Source: Nitrospira sp.
GTDB lineage: Bacteria > Nitrospirota > Nitrospiria > Nitrospirales > Nitrospiraceae
Assembly (NCBI GenBank): GCA_024998705.1
Contig: JACOEF010000067.1
Span: forward strand, 1-7,947
Direction: 5' to 3'
DNA length: 7,947 bases
Shown here: one piece after another, positions 5,375 to 7,947 of the stretch
How positions within the stretch are numbered: position 1 is the stretch's first letter
How the letters are laid out: each line of letters opens with the position of its first letter
Position numbers and translations under genes: made by a program
The notes under the pieces: model-generated
What the model was told of the DNA's origin: nothing
Databases searched by the model: none
What the model saw: only the letters and a program-made list of their open reading frames with translations

Positions 5375-7000
5375 ATGACCAGTGCGGTATTTTTCAGCTT
5401 CATTACCTCCCTCTTCATCTGCATGGCGTTGATCCCGCCGCTGCAGTTGAACGCGGGGCGTTGGAGCTTCATGGACCTTCCCGGCGAGCGAAAGGTCCAT
5501 GCGAATCCGATTCCGCGGATCGGCGGCATCGCATTTGGCTTCGCGGCACTCCTCTCAATTTTCTTCTGGGTACCGCAAGATCCGATCATTGCGCCGGTAT
5601 TGGTGAGCGCATCGATCATTCTCGGATTCGGCATTTGGGACGACCGTGCCAACCTGAACTACAGAGTCAAACTCGTCGGACAATTGTTGGCCGTCTTCGT
5701 GGTGGTCGTCATTGGTCATATCCAGTTCGAGCAGATCCCGTTTTTTTATGAAGAAGCACCGGTTTGGCTGACGGTACCCCTGACGGTGGTGTTTCTGGTC
5801 GGGGCCTCGAACGCCGTCAACCTCTCCGACGGCCTCGATGGGTTAGCCGGGGGACTGGCCTTCCTGAGTTTTGCCGGCATTGCCTATCTGGCCTATCTGT
5901 CGCACGACACCACTGTGCTGATGCTGGCAGCGGGATTCTTAGGCGGATTACTGGGATTTTTGCGATACAACACTTATCCGGCGCGCATTTTTATGGGTGA
6001 CGCGGGAAGCCAGTTGCTCGGGTTCTCGATGGGAGTGCTCGTTCTCCTCTTGAACGACCCTGCGCGTGCTCCCTTCCCTGGGGCCATCGGGTTGCTGGTG
6101 CTGGGGCTACCATTCCTCGACACGCTTGCGGTCATGGGGCAACGGCTTGTGAAGGGTCGATCACCCTTCATCGGCGATCGAAACCATGTACACCACAAGC
6201 TTCTGGGGCTTGGGCTGTCGCATTACGAAGCCGTCATCGTGATCTATGCGATCCAGGCGGTGATGGTAGGTCTGGCGTATGTCCTGCGGTGGCAATCCGA
6301 TGCACTGATTCTCACCATGTACGCCGCCTTTGCCTTGGCCATGTTCACTCTGTTCGTCGCGACTGAGCGCCGTCATGCTCTGTGGTCGGTGTCATCGAAC
6401 GGCCGGGTGCTCTCAGACACCAAATTGGCCAGGGCAGCATTGTGGCTCAGCGAGATGGCCCCTCGATTTCTGGCCGTCGTCGTTCCACTCTTTCTTGTCT
6501 TTAATGTTTTCTTGCCGGGTCGGGTGCCGATGGATGTCGGATACGCCGCACTGAGTCTCTTTGGAATCGTTATTGCCGGAATGTGGTTCATGCCGCAATA
6601 TCGCGCCCACTTCGTGCGGGGAGGGTTGTATGTCGGCAGTGCCTTCCTCATGTACATGGGGGAACAATCCGGCGTACCGGACATCTGGCCGATCTATGTC
6701 ACGCAAAATACGATCTTGGCCCTTATTGCGATTCTAGTCTTATTAAGCATGCGCTTCAGTCGCGGCAATCGATTTCAAACCACCCCATTGGACTACCTCA
6801 TGGTGTTTTTCGCCTTGATTGTCCCCTTGCTGCCGGAAATGCGCGCGGATATGCCGACCCTGAGCATCCTTGCCGCCAATTTGATCGTCTTGTACTTCTC
6901 ATTTGAGCTCTTGCTCCATACGTTCGTCGATCGAGTGAAACAATTCGGATTCCTGTCTTTATGGATCCTGTTTGGACTGGGAGTGAGAGCATGGCTGTAG
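5375..7000 (+). CDS. WecA/MraY-family undecaprenyl-phosphate sugar-1-phosphate transferase with C-terminal membrane extension
   Basis: Polytopic inner-membrane protein of 541 aa. The family moves a sugar-1-phosphate (often GlcNAc-1-P) from a UDP-sugar to undecaprenyl phosphate, the first step of lipid-linked glycan synthesis. Family motifs are complete: DLPGERKVH with PIPRIGG (34-51), GIWDD (D89, D90), SNAVNLSDGLDGLAGG (145-160; N149, D152, D155), FMGDAGS (206-212) and the DRNHVHH loop (268-274). Typical members stop near 330-360 residues. This one continues for about 190 more (about 355-541), with six or so hydrophobic segments I do not recognise. The ATG follows the xrtD stop by 2 nt and has only a weak GGA, suggesting translational coupling. 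The stop overlaps the next gene. Sugar specificity cannot be read, so no gene symbol is given. It probably starts the exopolysaccharide repeat unit of this locus. Confidence 0.9.
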   Translation: MTSAVFFSFITSLFICMALIPPLQLNAGRWSFMDLPGERKVHANPIPRIGGIAFGFAALLSIFFWVPQDPIIAPVLVSASIILGFGIWDDRANLNYRVKLVGQLLAVFVVVVIGHIQFEQIPFFYEEAPVWLTVPLTVVFLVGASNAVNLSDGLDGLAGGLAFLSFAGIAYLAYLSHDTTVLMLAAGFLGGLLGFLRYNTYPARIFMGDAGSQLLGFSMGVLVLLLNDPARAPFPGAIGLLVLGLPFLDTLAVMGQRLVKGRSPFIGDRNHVHHKLLGLGLSHYEAVIVIYAIQAVMVGLAYVLRWQSDALILTMYAAFALAMFTLFVATERRHALWSVSSNGRVLSDTKLARAALWLSEMAPRFLAVVVPLFLVFNVFLPGRVPMDVGYAALSLFGIVIAGMWFMPQYRAHFVRGGLYVGSAFLMYMGEQSGVPDIWPIYVTQNTILALIAILVLLSMRFSRGNRFQTTPLDYLMVFFALIVPLLPEMRADMPTLSILAANLIVLYFSFELLLHTFVDRVKQFGFLSLWILFGLGVRAWL

Positions 7001-7947
7001 GTTCAAGGCAATCAGTGCATCGTATGCCCGCGATGACCGGCCTGCGGCCTTCCTTCCTCAGGCCTTGCGTGGCCATGATCATGCTGGCCTTGATACTGAC
7101 CTTATCGGCCTGCGGAGGGCCTCAGGAGCGGAAGGCGAAATATCGCAGCAAGGCGCAGGACTACATCCAGGCCGGCAACTTCCCGAAGGCCCGGGTTGCC
7201 CTCCGCAACGTGTTGAAGATCGATCCCAAGGACGCGGACGCCTACTTCCTCATGGCACAGGTCGAAGAAAAGGAGAAGAACTGGCGCAATGCGGTCGCCA
7301 ACTACCAGCAAGTCATCGAGATCGTACCGGACCACAAAGAAGCCCTGATTGTCTTGGCCAAGTATTATCTCGAAGCCAAACTGGTGGATGAGGTGGGACG
7401 GGCCGCGGATAAGGTTCTCGAAAAACATCCGCAAGACCCGCAGGCGCAGGCATTGAAGATCGCTGTGCTCGCACAGCAGGACAAGATGGATCAGGCGAGG
7501 GTCCGAGCGGAGGCGTTGAGCAAACAATACCCGACCGAGCCGGATGTCGCCATTCTCCTGGCCACGCTGTATGGTCAGATGCGCCGTTTGCCAGAGGCCA
7601 GAGCGACGTTGCAACGTGCACTTCAGGCGCATCCGCATCACCTGGATCTCTTGCGCAATCTAAAAACCATCCTCGACCAATCCCACGACGACAAGGGCAC
7701 GGAACAGGTCTTACGTCAGATGATTCAGGAAGAACCCACGGTCTATGACCCTTGGCTGAAACTGGCTCGCTTTTTCGACCAGCGCGACGCGACTGACCAG
7801 TCCGAAGCGGTGTTGCGCGAAGCGTTAACGGTGTTCCCTGAAAACGAACAGGCTTGGTTGGCCCTGGCTGAATTTTTGAACATACGCCGGGGAAAGGACG
7901 CCGCGCGGGTTGCACTTCGGCAAGCTGCTGAGCAGCTGCCCTATTCC
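6991..7947 (+). CDS. TPR-repeat lipoprotein of the exosortase/EPS locus (3' end cut by window)
   Basis: Lipoprotein with a scaffold of helical repeats; 319 codons are visible and the frame runs off the right edge. The ATG at 6991 lies inside the end of the preceding gene (10-nt overlap) and has GGGAG (6979-6983) 7 nt upstream. ATGs at 7024 and 7033 are alternatives. A basic start and hydrophobic stretch (27-37) lead to lipobox LSAC with Cys41, the predicted lipidated residue, followed by GG. From Lys50 on, eight consecutive 34-residue units fit the tetratricopeptide pattern with almost no slippage (50-83 up to 288-319), most closing with D-P, P-D or P-x-x-x-D. Such proteins (the PrsT type of PEP-CTERM loci) are common beside exosortases and are thought to act in polysaccharide assembly or export at the envelope. 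An EPS-independent TPR lipoprotein cannot be excluded, and the length of the missing part is unknown. Confidence 0.88.
   Translation, partial: MAVGSRQSVHRMPAMTGLRPSFLRPCVAMIMLALILTLSACGGPQERKAKYRSKAQDYIQAGNFPKARVALRNVLKIDPKDADAYFLMAQVEEKEKNWRNAVANYQQVIEIVPDHKEALIVLAKYYLEAKLVDEVGRAADKVLEKHPQDPQAQALKIAVLAQQDKMDQARVRAEALSKQYPTEPDVAILLATLYGQMRRLPEARATLQRALQAHPHHLDLLRNLKTILDQSHDDKGTEQVLRQMIQEEPTVYDPWLKLARFFDQRDATDQSEAVLREALTVFPENEQAWLALAEFLNIRRGKDAARVALRQAAEQLPYS

Noticed and set aside
7102..7915. Long minus-strand frames (179 and 200 codons) over the right end.
   Set aside because: They are antisense to the regular 34-residue TPR array, which is plainly the coding frame.

Overview
The window looks like a chromosomal piece of a Gram-negative, exopolysaccharide-producing bacterium. 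The best taxonomic guess is a Nitrospira-like organism. That guess rests on the combination of a VPLPA-CTERM protein, an exosortase-EpsI fusion (XrtD type), a WecA-like phosphoglycosyl transferase and a TPR lipoprotein, and I could not test it by search. All supported genes lie on the + strand.

Left part (1-2555): a small cluster of paralogous secreted proteins. It holds one copy cut by the left window edge (2-676), one decayed copy kept only as its C-terminal quarter (836-1062), and one complete copy with a signal peptide (1647-2555). No common annotation comes to mind for these. However, the order of motifs (DIEHW, GYYG, END, FPSLY, DGIVIWGGW) matches what I recall of the TIM-barrel core of GH56 hyaluronidases, including the D-x-E catalytic pair. 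I therefore call them GH56-like candidate glycoside hydrolases. The spaces between them (677-835, 1063-1646) are AT-richer and hold no convincing gene.

Middle part (2556-3827): an intergenic region carries a 10-bp direct repeat with an 11-bp period. It precedes a VPLPA-CTERM surface protein (2970-3656), which is followed by two hairpins, one of them an 11-bp perfect stem.

Right part (3828-7947): a tightly packed operon-like run. It contains xrtD (exosortase plus EpsI domain), a WecA/MraY-family transferase with an unusual membrane C-terminal extension (2-nt gap), and a TPR lipoprotein overlapping it by 10 nt and running off the right edge.

How the genes may work together (inference): the transferase starts a lipid-linked glycan, and the TPR lipoprotein may take part in assembly or export at an envelope membrane. 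XrtD processes the VPLPA-tailed protein so that it is displayed with the exopolysaccharide. The GH56-like proteins could trim or remodel a polysaccharide outside the cytoplasm.
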